64,000 nucleotides of DNA from UBA3910 sp964626065 (lineage in GTDB: Bacteria > Bacillota > Limnochordia > Darwinibacteriales > Darwinibacteriaceae), in contig CAZVDE010000004.1 in assembly GCA_964626065.1 (NCBI GenBank), forward strand, positions 15,740 through 79,739. Direction: 5' to 3'. Shown piece after piece: positions 24,729 to 32,807 of the stretch. How positions within the stretch are numbered: position 1 is the first letter of the stretch; each line of letters begins with the position of its first letter. A program made the position numbers and the translations under genes. The notes below the pieces were generated by a model. It made no database searches. It was not told the DNA's origin and worked only from the letters and a program-made list of their open reading frames with translations.

Positions 24729-25843
24729 TACAGCCACCCCGCAATCAGTCTTAACTGCAGCCAGAGCAGGCGGAGGTAATGGCGCCAAGGTGAAGCGAGA
24801 AAAACAAAAATTATGATGGGGATTAGGGCAACCAACACCGCCGGCAAAACACCGAGCGGTGCTCCGGGCCGGTATAGTTCGCTAACTTTTTTTGCATCCA
24901 GTAAAATAGGGCCGATTTTCAAACGTGTCAAAAAGGTGGAAGCCATACCCGGGCGGCCTTTTTCCAAAAAATCAATCATGTTGGAGTGCGAACCCACCAG
25001 AACAATCACCTCTGCCGCTTTCGCATGGGCTAATAACAAAGCCACATCTTCGCTCGTCCCCGGTGCCGGCAGTAAATCGTAGGCCAGCCCGGCCCGATCA
25101 AGACGCGCCGCACCCGGGCACGTTCCATCCTGGTAAGCATGGGCGATGAGCCTGGCTCCGCAGCGCAGGGCCCGATCACTGACGCTGTCCATATCACCCA
25201 CTATAAGGTGGGGACGATAACCCGAGGCTAAAAGCGCGTCCGCCCCCCCATCGACACCAATTAATACAGGGTTTGCTTCCTGGATAAACGGGCTTAAAAT
25301 ACGCAAATCGTCCTTATAACCAAGTCCGCGCACAACCACCACAACCGGTTTGCCCTCAATTTTAAAATCGAGTTCCGGGAAGGCAAGTTCACCTAGGATC
25401 ACATCTTTTTCCCGTTCCGCATATTGCAGTGTATTGCTGACAAAACGCTCTAGCTCAGCGGGCAAATTCAGATTGGCAAGCCTTTTTCGTTCCGCAATCA
25501 AATGCGCGGTGACGATTGTGCCGGTTGCCACCCTTTCGCCCCCCCGCAAAACATTGCGGCCCACGATTTCCACTAAATCACCGTCTTGTAGGATGGAAAA
25601 GATATCTTCTCCCACGTTATCCAAAAGCAGAATACCTTGTTCTTGAAGCAGCTGCGGGCCTAAGTTGGGATAGCGGCAGGTAAGTGAAGAGCGGGCGTTG
25701 ATTACCGCTTCAATCCCACTATCGGCCAAACCCGCCGCGGCCACCGCATCTAAATCTTCATGGCAGATCACCGCTATTTCCCCGGGCCGCAGCGCGGGAG
25801 TAAGTTCTTTTGTCCTTTTGCCAAGCCTAACACGGCCGCGCAC
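24728..25843 (-). CDS. steA: SteA-like septation protein with thiamine-pyrophosphokinase-like domain
   Basis: 371 residues. Middle part has the TPPK-like signature GVDGGADALLASGYRPHLIVGDMDSVSD (split here at about residues 193-220), and the C-terminus has a single membrane helix (about 328-352). This layout matches SteA, a protein of the cytokinetic ring in corynebacteria. First gene of a four-gene operon with MctB-like, GT2 and MraY-like genes. Directly upstream lies the terminator of the spo0A operon, so it must have its own promoter. Confidence 0.82.
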   Translation of the reverse strand: MRGRVRLGKRTKELTPALRPGEIAVICHEDLDAVAAAGLADSGIEAVINARSSLTCRYPNLGPQLLQEQGILLLDNVGEDIFSILQDGDLVEIVGRNVLRGGERVATGTIVTAHLIAERKRLANLNLPAELERFVSNTLQYAEREKDVILGELAFPELDFKIEGKPVVVVVRGLGYKDDLRILSPFIQEANPVLIGVDGGADALLASGYRPHLIVGDMDSVSDRALRCGARLIAHAYQDGTCPGAARLDRAGLAYDLLPAPGTSEDVALLLAHAKAAEVIVLVGSHSNMIDFLEKGRPGMASTFLTRLKIGPILLDAKKVSELYRPGAPLGVLPAVLVALIPIIIFVFLASPWRHYLRLLWLQLRLIAGWL

Positions 25844-25864
25844 CTCACCACCCCCCGCTAATCA

Positions 25865-25891
25865 CAAAAAGAGACGGTCCATGCCGTCTCT
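25865..25891 (-). terminator. Terminator of the glutamate-fermentation/spo0A operon
   Basis: Minus-strand AGAGACGG / CCGTCTCT, 8-bp stem, 6-nt loop, followed by TTTTTG. It lies 26 nt past the spo0A stop codon. Confidence 0.85.
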
Positions 25892-25917
25892 TCTAGTATG
25901 CATATCCCCAGCCGTCT

Positions 25918-26688
25918 TTAACCGCCTCCGTCAATTGCCAAAAGAACGTAATTCACCATCTTTGCAATAAAGGCGGAATTCGTGGGTTTACCCCTGTCTT
26001 CGCGCACCTCATAGGGAAATAAACGGTATAACTCTTCTAGGTTGCCCTTCTCCCAGGTGGCGTCCAAAGCATAGCGCATCGCCCGTTCCACCTGAACCCC
26101 TCCCGTGGCAAAACGCTGCCCAATAGCGGGGTACAGTTTTTTAGTCACAGCATTCAGCCAGCGGGGGTAAGTGATAGCCAGCCATACGCCCTCCATAAGG
26201 TAGCGGTAGCCTTTATAGTGCGGCGGTATACCCATCGAATCGAAATACTCACGGCAGATTTCCTGCACCTGCTCCCTCGATACTTCCGGCCGCACCTGCC
26301 TTGAGTTTACTGAACAGATCTGCTTAATACGCCGGGCCAAAAGTGCCGCACCCACCGGGCGTTGGATGTAATAATTCGCACCCAGATCCGCCGCTTTCTG
26401 CAGGGCGCTTTCGCCGGCAGCCGGCGGAGAGATGATCACTACCGCCAGTTCATCTTCATGCCAGCGTTCGCGAATCACCTTAAGTGCGCCAAGGCCACCC
26501 CTCGGCTTAAGATCGAGGCCGAGCAATACAAGATGGGGCCTAGTATCTGCAATCACTTGCAGAATGTGGTTTGCGCTGTCAAGGGCTCCCAAATAGTAAA
26601 GATCTTCTTGGCCTTGAATAAATTCACTCACTTCGTCCTTAAACCTGCGGTCGCAATCCGCCTGCAGCACCCGGATAACCTCTGTCAT
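25918..26688 (-). CDS. spo0A: Spo0A with degenerate receiver domain
   Basis: 256 residues against 267 in Bacillus. The C-terminal DNA-binding domain (about 140-250) is well conserved: GIPPHYKGYRYL, the recognition helix region VQVERAMRYALD, and KPTNSAFIA. The receiver domain aligns without gaps around the active site, but Gly57 (codon GGC) occupies the position of the phosphorylated Asp, with the nearest Asp two residues later. The acidic pair is D11-C12, the Thr is Ser, and the conserved Lys is Arg (IQRPV). The ATG overlaps the preceding P-loop gene (ATGA), with AGGAGGG inside that gene. Synteny (next to the spoIVB region) says it is the positional spo0A. It would act without aspartyl phosphorylation, or be a paralogue. 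Confidence 0.93.
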   Translation of the reverse strand: MTEVIRVLQADCDRRFKDEVSEFIQGQEDLYYLGALDSANHILQVIADTRPHLVLLGLDLKPRGGLGALKVIRERWHEDELAVVIISPPAAGESALQKAADLGANYYIQRPVGAALLARRIKQICSVNSRQVRPEVSREQVQEICREYFDSMGIPPHYKGYRYLMEGVWLAITYPRWLNAVTKKLYPAIGQRFATGGVQVERAMRYALDATWEKGNLEELYRLFPYEVREDRGKPTNSAFIAKMVNYVLLAIDGGG

Positions 26689-27569
26689 CGCTTCCCTCCT
26701 GCCCCCCCGACCCTTCCCGCCAAAAGATAGGTCTTTGTTATTGGCGAGTACTGGAATTCTTTTTCCAGCCGGAAACGTTTTATCTTACCGGTTGAAGAAA
26801 GATGCAGCCGCGGGCCGCTGCATTTCCACTGTTCGTCGCCAATCAGGATGGTATGATCATTGTAATAGCTAATGGGCAAGTCCTTCTCGATGTATTCCAG
26901 TACTCTTCGTTCCACTTCCCCTAGATCCACTTTTGGCTTTTCACGAAATTCCACAACAAATCCGCGCCGCACATCACTGTGAATCGTAGGCGGCTTCAGG
27001 CCCATTTCATCAAAAACAGCGGAGGTAATGTCTTCCGCACTGTGGGCCATTTTACGATAAATGAGGGAATCAAAAGCCTGTTCAGCGATTTCGGAAGGAA
27101 AAGGCCCAAACAAAGTGGGCACTGTAACAACCACTTCCTCGCCGACCCCAATCAGCATCTCGGCGTTAAGATTGAGAAGGGGGTAGAGGAGTTCAAAATG
27201 CTCAACAACAACTCTATGCCCCGCCGAAACTGCTTTGGTCACCGCATCGGCCAGCTCCCAAAGGGGTGAAAAAGCCATCTCGAAGCGAACATCCAGGTGG
27301 TAAGTGTGGGTCCGAAAATAATTGTTTTCTGCATCTTCCAAAACGGGTAAGGGGCGGACGTTCACTCCATCATCATCGTTGGTCAGAACTAAACCGGGAA
27401 ACATACCGCGAATGAGCAGTGATTTTCCCGCCCCCGCATCACCAACCACCCCAATCAGGCGATTTTGCGCTCCCAAATAACGCTGGGAAATAAGCATTCC
27501 CAGGTGCATCAGTCTTTGCCCGCCTCGGGGCGCATAGTAAACCGCCTGAACCAAGGTGGTATAGTGCAT
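26685..27569 (-). CDS. P-loop protein with C-terminal AlaRS second-additional-domain-like region
   Basis: 294 residues. N-terminal conserved VYYAPRGGQRLMHLG is followed by a Walker A motif VGDAGAGKS (about 42-50). The C-terminal part resembles the second additional domain of alanyl/threonyl-tRNA synthetases, ending in KCSGPRLHLSSTGKIKRF, which mimics the CGGTH-NTGEI signature. Related proteins are named only for that domain. No experimental function is known to me. It starts directly at the end of the fumarase-like gene and overlaps spo0A, so it is cotranscribed with glutamate fermentation. Confidence 0.75.
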   Translation of the reverse strand: MHYTTLVQAVYYAPRGGQRLMHLGMLISQRYLGAQNRLIGVVGDAGAGKSLLIRGMFPGLVLTNDDDGVNVRPLPVLEDAENNYFRTHTYHLDVRFEMAFSPLWELADAVTKAVSAGHRVVVEHFELLYPLLNLNAEMLIGVGEEVVVTVPTLFGPFPSEIAEQAFDSLIYRKMAHSAEDITSAVFDEMGLKPPTIHSDVRRGFVVEFREKPKVDLGEVERRVLEYIEKDLPISYYNDHTILIGDEQWKCSGPRLHLSSTGKIKRFRLEKEFQYSPITKTYLLAGRVGGAGGKR

Positions 27570-28412
27570 TTACAAAGTCGCCTCCACATGGCGCGCCACA
27601 TGGCAGTTGATATTGATGGCCACGGGCAAACCGGCGATGTGAGTGGGGTAATCATTGATAAAGACGGCTAAGGCAGTCTGCGTTCCGCCAAAGCCCTGAG
27701 GACCCACCCCCGTTTTGTTAACCAAAGCTAACAATTCAGCTTCAAGCTCAGCCAGATGAGGTTTGGGATTGGTCGAGCCGATGGGCCGCAAAATTGCACG
27801 CTTGGCCATGAGGGAGGCTTTTTCCATCGTTCCCCCAATCCCCACACCCACAATGATGGGCGGGCAGGGGTTGCCCCCCGCTCTGGTAACCTGCTCCACG
27901 ACAAAATCCTTGACGCCCTGCACCCCTTCTGCCGGTTTGAGCATGCGCAGAGCGGACATATTTTCACTGCCGAACCCTTTGGGGGCCACAATCAAGCGCA
28001 GCTTGTCACCTGCCACCAAAGACAAGTGAACTATAGAAGGCGTATTATCCTTGGTGTTGACCCGTTCCAGCGGATCGCTGACTACGCTTTTCCGAAAGTA
28101 CCCTTCCTCATAAGCCTGGCGGACCCCTTCGTCAACGGCGTCCGTCAACAAGCCGCCTTCAATGCGTACATCTTGGCCGAGCTCGGCAAAGACAACCACC
28201 ATACCCGTATCCTGGCAGAGCGCCATACATCTTTCCCGAGCTATGTCAGCGTTTTCCAGAATGGTATCAAGCACGCTTTGCCCCAAGGGAGATTTTTCTG
28301 CTTTGCGTGCGCTCTGCAGTGCCTGCAGGACATCTTGGGGCAAGTTGCAGTTAGCATCGAGACAAAGTTCTTTAATCTTTTCAACAATTTCCTGGTATTT
28401 TATTACTCTCAA
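27570..28412 (-). CDS. Class I fumarate hydratase/mesaconase alpha subunit
   Basis: 280 residues, TTG start with AGGGG upstream. Iron-sulphur hydro-lyase N-terminal family (TtdA/FumA alpha). Three conserved cysteines for a 4Fe-4S cluster are visible in ALCQDTG (near 65), GGNPCPP (near 184) and NINCHVARH (near 272). In this operon the likely reaction is hydration of mesaconate to citramalate. The catalytic beta subunit, normally the next gene, is absent from the window, so the enzyme must find its partner elsewhere. Fumarase or tartrate dehydratase remain alternatives. Confidence 0.87.
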   Translation of the reverse strand: MRVIKYQEIVEKIKELCLDANCNLPQDVLQALQSARKAEKSPLGQSVLDTILENADIARERCMALCQDTGMVVVFAELGQDVRIEGGLLTDAVDEGVRQAYEEGYFRKSVVSDPLERVNTKDNTPSIVHLSLVAGDKLRLIVAPKGFGSENMSALRMLKPAEGVQGVKDFVVEQVTRAGGNPCPPIIVGVGIGGTMEKASLMAKRAILRPIGSTNPKPHLAELEAELLALVNKTGVGPQGFGGTQTALAVFINDYPTHIAGLPVAININCHVARHVEATL

Positions 28413-28421
28413 CGATATCCC

Positions 28422-29669
28422 CTACCTTGCTTTCCTTTTCAGCAGCGCAACCAGGCGGTTCATTTCGTTCGTGCAGATAGACAAACCTTCATCCACACCC
28501 ATGCCCGGCTTGGATAAAATCTGCCGCGGCCTGGCAGCCACTGCCACCTGAACGGTAATCTGCGCCGAACGCTCCGTTTCGTTGCATGTTCCGCCCAGGT
28601 AAGGAATCATATTGTTTTCGTGGCAGTAAATGATTGCTTCCACCGAATTGGTTAAGCTGCCCAGATCGGGCGCTTTAATCTGAATCATGTGCCCTGCCTT
28701 AGCATCGGTAAAGTCTTTAATATCCTGCAGCGTGTTGCACCACTCGTCAACAACGAATTTGACCGGAATACCGTTGTCGTCCACATATTTTCTTAATTCG
28801 GCCATGGCTTTGATCTGTTCGTCCCTAGAGGGGAACTCGATAGGACCTTCGATCAATAATTTGTGAGGGGCGACAATTTTCGTTAGTTCCCTGGCGTATT
28901 CGCCCACTTTTACAATGTCATTGTCGAATGCTTCACCGATCGTTCCATAGACGTCCACCTGAAAATCGGGCATGTAATCGTCGCAAGTTTTCAACTCCTG
29001 CACTCTGTCCTTCAACCAGCCCAGATATTCCTTCAGATGTTCGCCGTTGGCGCCAAGCTTCTTAACGTTGTTATAAAGCCCATGGGGAAGCATGTCTGCC
29101 TGCTTGATGATCATCCGATCAGCATTCAGTTTGCGATCATCGCCGCTTTGGCAGAAAATTAGGACCGGTTCGGGAATAAGTTCTAAATCATATTCGTCAA
29201 CAATTACCTCAGCCATTGTTACGCCCCTGCTTCTGGCAACAGCGTCGAGAATAGCCTGGCTGACACCAAACCGGATCGCGGTGTGCAGAGATTTGCCCTG
29301 ATCATCTTTGAGCTGTTCGATTTCTTCTGCCAACTTCCGGAAAGAAGCGAGTTTCTTGCCCCGCAAAACAGGCACAACGTATTTCTCAATGGTGGGAATG
29401 TAATCATCTGCTAAAAAGAGGGGATCACGCCCGCCCGCGCCGGAATATTGAACGGCCGCGCAGTCGCCGTAGGCCACCTGCCCGTTCTCCAGAATTAACT
29501 GCACAGATACGCTTTCCCCGGCCTGCCGAATGCTGGTGAACCCCGGTGTGAGCGGTTCTCCGTCGTAAGCCAAGCCATTTTCCACAAAATTGCCCCGCCT
29601 GATTGCTTTTTGGTCATCGAAATAAAAGCCTGTTAACCCTTTTGATAAGACAACATCTTTAATCTTCAA
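28422..29669 (-). CDS. mal: Methylaspartate ammonia-lyase
   Basis: 415 residues from a TTG at 29669, chosen because AAAGGAG lies 8 nt upstream and the product then aligns with the known N-terminus (KIKDVVLSKGLTGFYFDDQ). Enolase superfamily. Conserved DCAAVQYSGAGGRDPLF near residue 68, and the catalytic-base Lys in MIQIKAPDLGS near 330. Converts 3-methylaspartate to mesaconate and ammonia, step 2 of the methylaspartate route of glutamate fermentation. Confidence 0.96.
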   Translation of the reverse strand: MKIKDVVLSKGLTGFYFDDQKAIRRGNFVENGLAYDGEPLTPGFTSIRQAGESVSVQLILENGQVAYGDCAAVQYSGAGGRDPLFLADDYIPTIEKYVVPVLRGKKLASFRKLAEEIEQLKDDQGKSLHTAIRFGVSQAILDAVARSRGVTMAEVIVDEYDLELIPEPVLIFCQSGDDRKLNADRMIIKQADMLPHGLYNNVKKLGANGEHLKEYLGWLKDRVQELKTCDDYMPDFQVDVYGTIGEAFDNDIVKVGEYARELTKIVAPHKLLIEGPIEFPSRDEQIKAMAELRKYVDDNGIPVKFVVDEWCNTLQDIKDFTDAKAGHMIQIKAPDLGSLTNSVEAIIYCHENNMIPYLGGTCNETERSAQITVQVAVAARPRQILSKPGMGVDEGLSICTNEMNRLVALLKRKAR

Positions 29670-29682
29670 ACTTACCACTCCT

Positions 29683-29985
29683 TTAATAAGTTAAGTTAAA
29701 TAGGGGTGCATGCTGCTGAGCACCGTAGACATCCGTTTCTCCTAAAGCTCCGGAGGGCCGCGGCCGCACCATGGTAATCTTGATTGCGTGCGCCGGAGCA
29801 AAATGAACGATGGAAAGCACCTGGCTCACATCAATTTTATATAATTCGGCGACCTTTTCCTTGGTCACGCTAGTGCGCACTTCATTATAGATCTCCTCAT
29901 TGGGAAACATAAGATCAAAGGTCAATTCGTACGGCCCTGCGTTCTTACTGCGTACCACCAGCGCTACATCCTTAACGTATCTCAT
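29683..29985 (-). CDS. DUF4387 protein
   Basis: 100 residues. Begins VKDVALVVRSKNAGPYELTFDLMF, which is typical of DUF4387. It overlaps the AtuA-like gene by 4 nt, and the two families often occur side by side. Biochemical role unknown; context suggests a partner of the AtuA-like protein in the methylaspartate pathway. Confidence 0.82.
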   Translation of the reverse strand: MRYVKDVALVVRSKNAGPYELTFDLMFPNEEIYNEVRTSVTKEKVAELYKIDVSQVLSIVHFAPAHAIKITMVRPRPSGALGETDVYGAQQHAPLFNLTY

Positions 29986-31346
29986 AGACCACTCCTCCCC
30001 ATTTTCATTGGAAATGTACTCTTCGGATCAGCAACTTGCATCAAATGATGCACATTGAATTGGTAAACCGCTCCTGCCGACACATCAGACGGTGAATACA
30101 AAAAGGCCAGGTTGCCTGCGGTGGATTTGCGGCCGGGGTAACCATAGTGAAGTAGAGTAGAGCGGGCAAAGCTGCAGATTGTGTCCGCAACCTCCTGTGT
30201 GGGGCCCACTGCCTCAATAACCAGGCCAAGTTCGTGACCTGCGACAGGGGTTGGTTCTAATTCACCCATCACGCCGTTTTTGCCATAACAGTGTACGTGC
30301 AGGTGATAATCGCGCAGTTCTTGAAAATTATCCGCGACCCGTTCTTTAACCCCACAAACCACGTCATCAATTTGGCTGATCATGATCGGATCACGCACAC
30401 CGGCAATGCTGATGGTGCGATAACCAACGAGCTTGGCGCCCTCCAACTTAATATAGTAATTCTCCGTAGGTACAAAGGTCGTACCGGACACGCGCACCTT
30501 ACCACCCTCCAACTGTTGGAAAACGGTGTTAGTCAAATCCAGACTGCCACCGGGCCCCGGCAGGATATAAGGGTTGCTCTTTTCATACAGAGTGTGGGCG
30601 GCAATGGACAGGCGCGTGCACTCTCGTTGCGGATTGGGAGCCTCCAGAATAAACGAGTCCTTTGTTAATGTCCCAAACAGGCAATCACTACCGCTGCCAG
30701 GATTAGCCGCAATCGCCGCACATTCTAAGATTTTGCCCAAATGCAGTGCTAGAGCTTGATCGTACCCTTTTAAGATGGGCAGTGCAGCAAATACGGTGGG
30801 ATCATAGGCCCGGCCGGCCAAAACAATCTCCGCCCCCTGTTCCAGTGCCTCAATTATTGGTTCCGTACCCATCTGGGCCACAATATGTTCGGCGGCGCGC
30901 ACTTCGTTCTCCGTCAGTTCGCTCACCGGGCCTAGAGGCTGGACCTCTCCTTTTTTCAGCTTTTCAATAACTAAATTAGGATCAATATCACTATAAATAA
31001 CTGCCAATTGCGCGACGCGCCCCAGCTCTTGCAGTACCTCTTGTACGATCTCCAGATTCCATTCCACATGGGGTTTTGCACCCGATCCGCCTGCAGTGCC
31101 GATAATTAAAGGGATCTTGTGATCCAGGGCCGCTTCAATCAAATAGCGCAGATCACGTTTTACCGCTGAACGCTGTGTGAAAGATTGTCCCGAGCCCAAG
31201 TAATAGGGCCCCGGATCGGTGGAGCCCGCATCAACTGCAATCACGTGAGGCCGGCGAGCCAAACCGGCCTGAAAAGAGGCCAGGGGAAAGCCGTAGCCCA
31301 AGATTGCGGTTGGCGATAAAATTCTTAGTTCGTTCAATTCCATCAT
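29982..31346 (-). CDS. AtuA-like (DUF1446) protein
   Basis: 454 residues. Conserved DAGSTDPGPYYLGSG near residue 39, GTAGGSGAKPHVEWN near 83, and GRAYDPTVFAALP near 175. The family is named for acyclic terpene utilisation in Pseudomonas, but in anaerobes it is found with glutamate mutase and methylaspartate ammonia-lyase. Placed between glmE and DUF4387. A role in handling a CoA- or acid-linked intermediate is only a guess. Confidence 0.82.
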   Translation of the reverse strand: MMELNELRILSPTAILGYGFPLASFQAGLARRPHVIAVDAGSTDPGPYYLGSGQSFTQRSAVKRDLRYLIEAALDHKIPLIIGTAGGSGAKPHVEWNLEIVQEVLQELGRVAQLAVIYSDIDPNLVIEKLKKGEVQPLGPVSELTENEVRAAEHIVAQMGTEPIIEALEQGAEIVLAGRAYDPTVFAALPILKGYDQALALHLGKILECAAIAANPGSGSDCLFGTLTKDSFILEAPNPQRECTRLSIAAHTLYEKSNPYILPGPGGSLDLTNTVFQQLEGGKVRVSGTTFVPTENYYIKLEGAKLVGYRTISIAGVRDPIMISQIDDVVCGVKERVADNFQELRDYHLHVHCYGKNGVMGELEPTPVAGHELGLVIEAVGPTQEVADTICSFARSTLLHYGYPGRKSTAGNLAFLYSPSDVSAGAVYQFNVHHLMQVADPKSTFPMKMGRSGL

Positions 31347-31349
31347 CTC

Positions 31350-32807
31350 CTAACGGGGTCTTCCAATCAACTTTCCTTGCCCAATAGCATAAATGTCATC
31401 AATAACCATTTGAAAACTGGGTGTTCGCTGTTCGGCCCGGCCGCGTTCCGCCAATTTAGCGCGATGAAAATCCTGTATCTCCTTGCTGAAGGGCAAATTG
31501 CCCCAGGCCAAGAAACGTACGGCGCCTTCGTTATCTCTGGCGGGCATCGTTCTGCCTGCGTTATAAGAACTAGGTGCAAATGGCACGTCAATTACGCCGG
31601 CCGCAAAAGCCCGCACTGTACCTAACGCCCAATCCCCCTCGCCCAACGCCAAGGTCTTATCCAGGATCTGTCGAGTTTCCTGCATGATAATGTCTTTTTC
31701 CTGCGCAAGGGCGGGATTATCCGGATAAACTTGGTCCTGCAGCATGCTTAAAACCTGTTTTGTGGCACGGATTCCCCGGGCATTGGCTTCTTTGGTGGGA
31801 ATACCCAAAGCTTCGTGGGTTGTTTTCACGATTACCTTGGTAGCCTTGCCTAAAGCGGCCGTCACACCGCCCAGTGAAATTACGCCGTAAGCCCGTGCTT
31901 CGTCATTGGGAAAACCACCCATCCACTGGTGAAAGACGGTGGTGATTTCCGCATCGTAACAACCTTCCGCGCGCAGGTACTCCTCTGCTAGGAGCGGCAG
32001 AGTCTGTAAAGCGGCCACATCTTGATTGAGATTGCCGCATTGGCCGTACCCCAACGTTATGTTTTTGACCCCCTGTTTAACGGCGAGGATAGCTTCGATT
32101 ACCGCGACACTGTGGGAAATACAGGGGGTGACCAACGTACCGGTCAGGGGCCCGAAGGGCTCGCGATTAATGTTAATGCCCTGTTCTTGATAGTAGCCTG
32201 CCAAACGATCGACATACTGCCAATCCCGGATGCTTTTCTCAAGAGGTACCCGTTTGGCGTAGGGAATATTGTAAGAGATCCCGCCCCCCTCGAATGCTGA
32301 AAAACCCGACGCCAACGTAATTTCTGCTAATAGACGGGCATCCGGGGTACCATGACGGACCTGCACCGGAACGGAAAGGCTTTCGACCAAACGGCGGCAG
32401 TTGGCTACACCGTGATTGACCGCGGGAAATCCGTTTAAAAGAGAACGTCCCTCGCGCACACTTTCCTCTAAACCCTTCTCCGCCTCCTCGTAGCGATTCT
32501 GCCGTGTGTATGAATCGATGGTGGTGGGCAGCAAGTCTGCTCCGCCTTCATTCTGCAGATATAGTAATAATTCCAGGTGGGAGGCTAATTCGGCTACACC
32601 CGCCCTTGGCTGGGCAAGGGTGCGTCCCTCCGCTTTTGCCTTCGCTAGGCGTGTGCCAAAGTTTGATTTAGCGGGCAAAGATTGATGGTACTGAATTGCT
32701 TCTTCCAAATCCACCTCCTGCCCCGTGACCCAGGCCGCCAAAACTTCGCGGCGTTCTTCCTCCATTTCTTGCCAACACAATTTATCATGAGTAATTTGCA
32801 TTGCCAA
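31350..32807 (-). CDS. glmE: Glutamate mutase epsilon subunit
   Basis: 485 residues, the usual length. TIM-barrel subunit that binds glutamate. Visible features include RHGTPDARLLAEITLASGFSA-type substrate loop (near residue 180, split here), NITLGYGQCGNLNQDVAAL near 253, and PFAPSSYNAGRTMPARDN near 410. With GlmS and adenosylcobalamin it rearranges glutamate to 3-methylaspartate. TTG start immediately after the glmL stop codon, with GGAGG 8 nt upstream. Confidence 0.96.
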   Translation of the reverse strand: MAMQITHDKLCWQEMEEERREVLAAWVTGQEVDLEEAIQYHQSLPAKSNFGTRLAKAKAEGRTLAQPRAGVAELASHLELLLYLQNEGGADLLPTTIDSYTRQNRYEEAEKGLEESVREGRSLLNGFPAVNHGVANCRRLVESLSVPVQVRHGTPDARLLAEITLASGFSAFEGGGISYNIPYAKRVPLEKSIRDWQYVDRLAGYYQEQGININREPFGPLTGTLVTPCISHSVAVIEAILAVKQGVKNITLGYGQCGNLNQDVAALQTLPLLAEEYLRAEGCYDAEITTVFHQWMGGFPNDEARAYGVISLGGVTAALGKATKVIVKTTHEALGIPTKEANARGIRATKQVLSMLQDQVYPDNPALAQEKDIIMQETRQILDKTLALGEGDWALGTVRAFAAGVIDVPFAPSSYNAGRTMPARDNEGAVRFLAWGNLPFSKEIQDFHRAKLAERGRAEQRTPSFQMVIDDIYAIGQGKLIGRPR

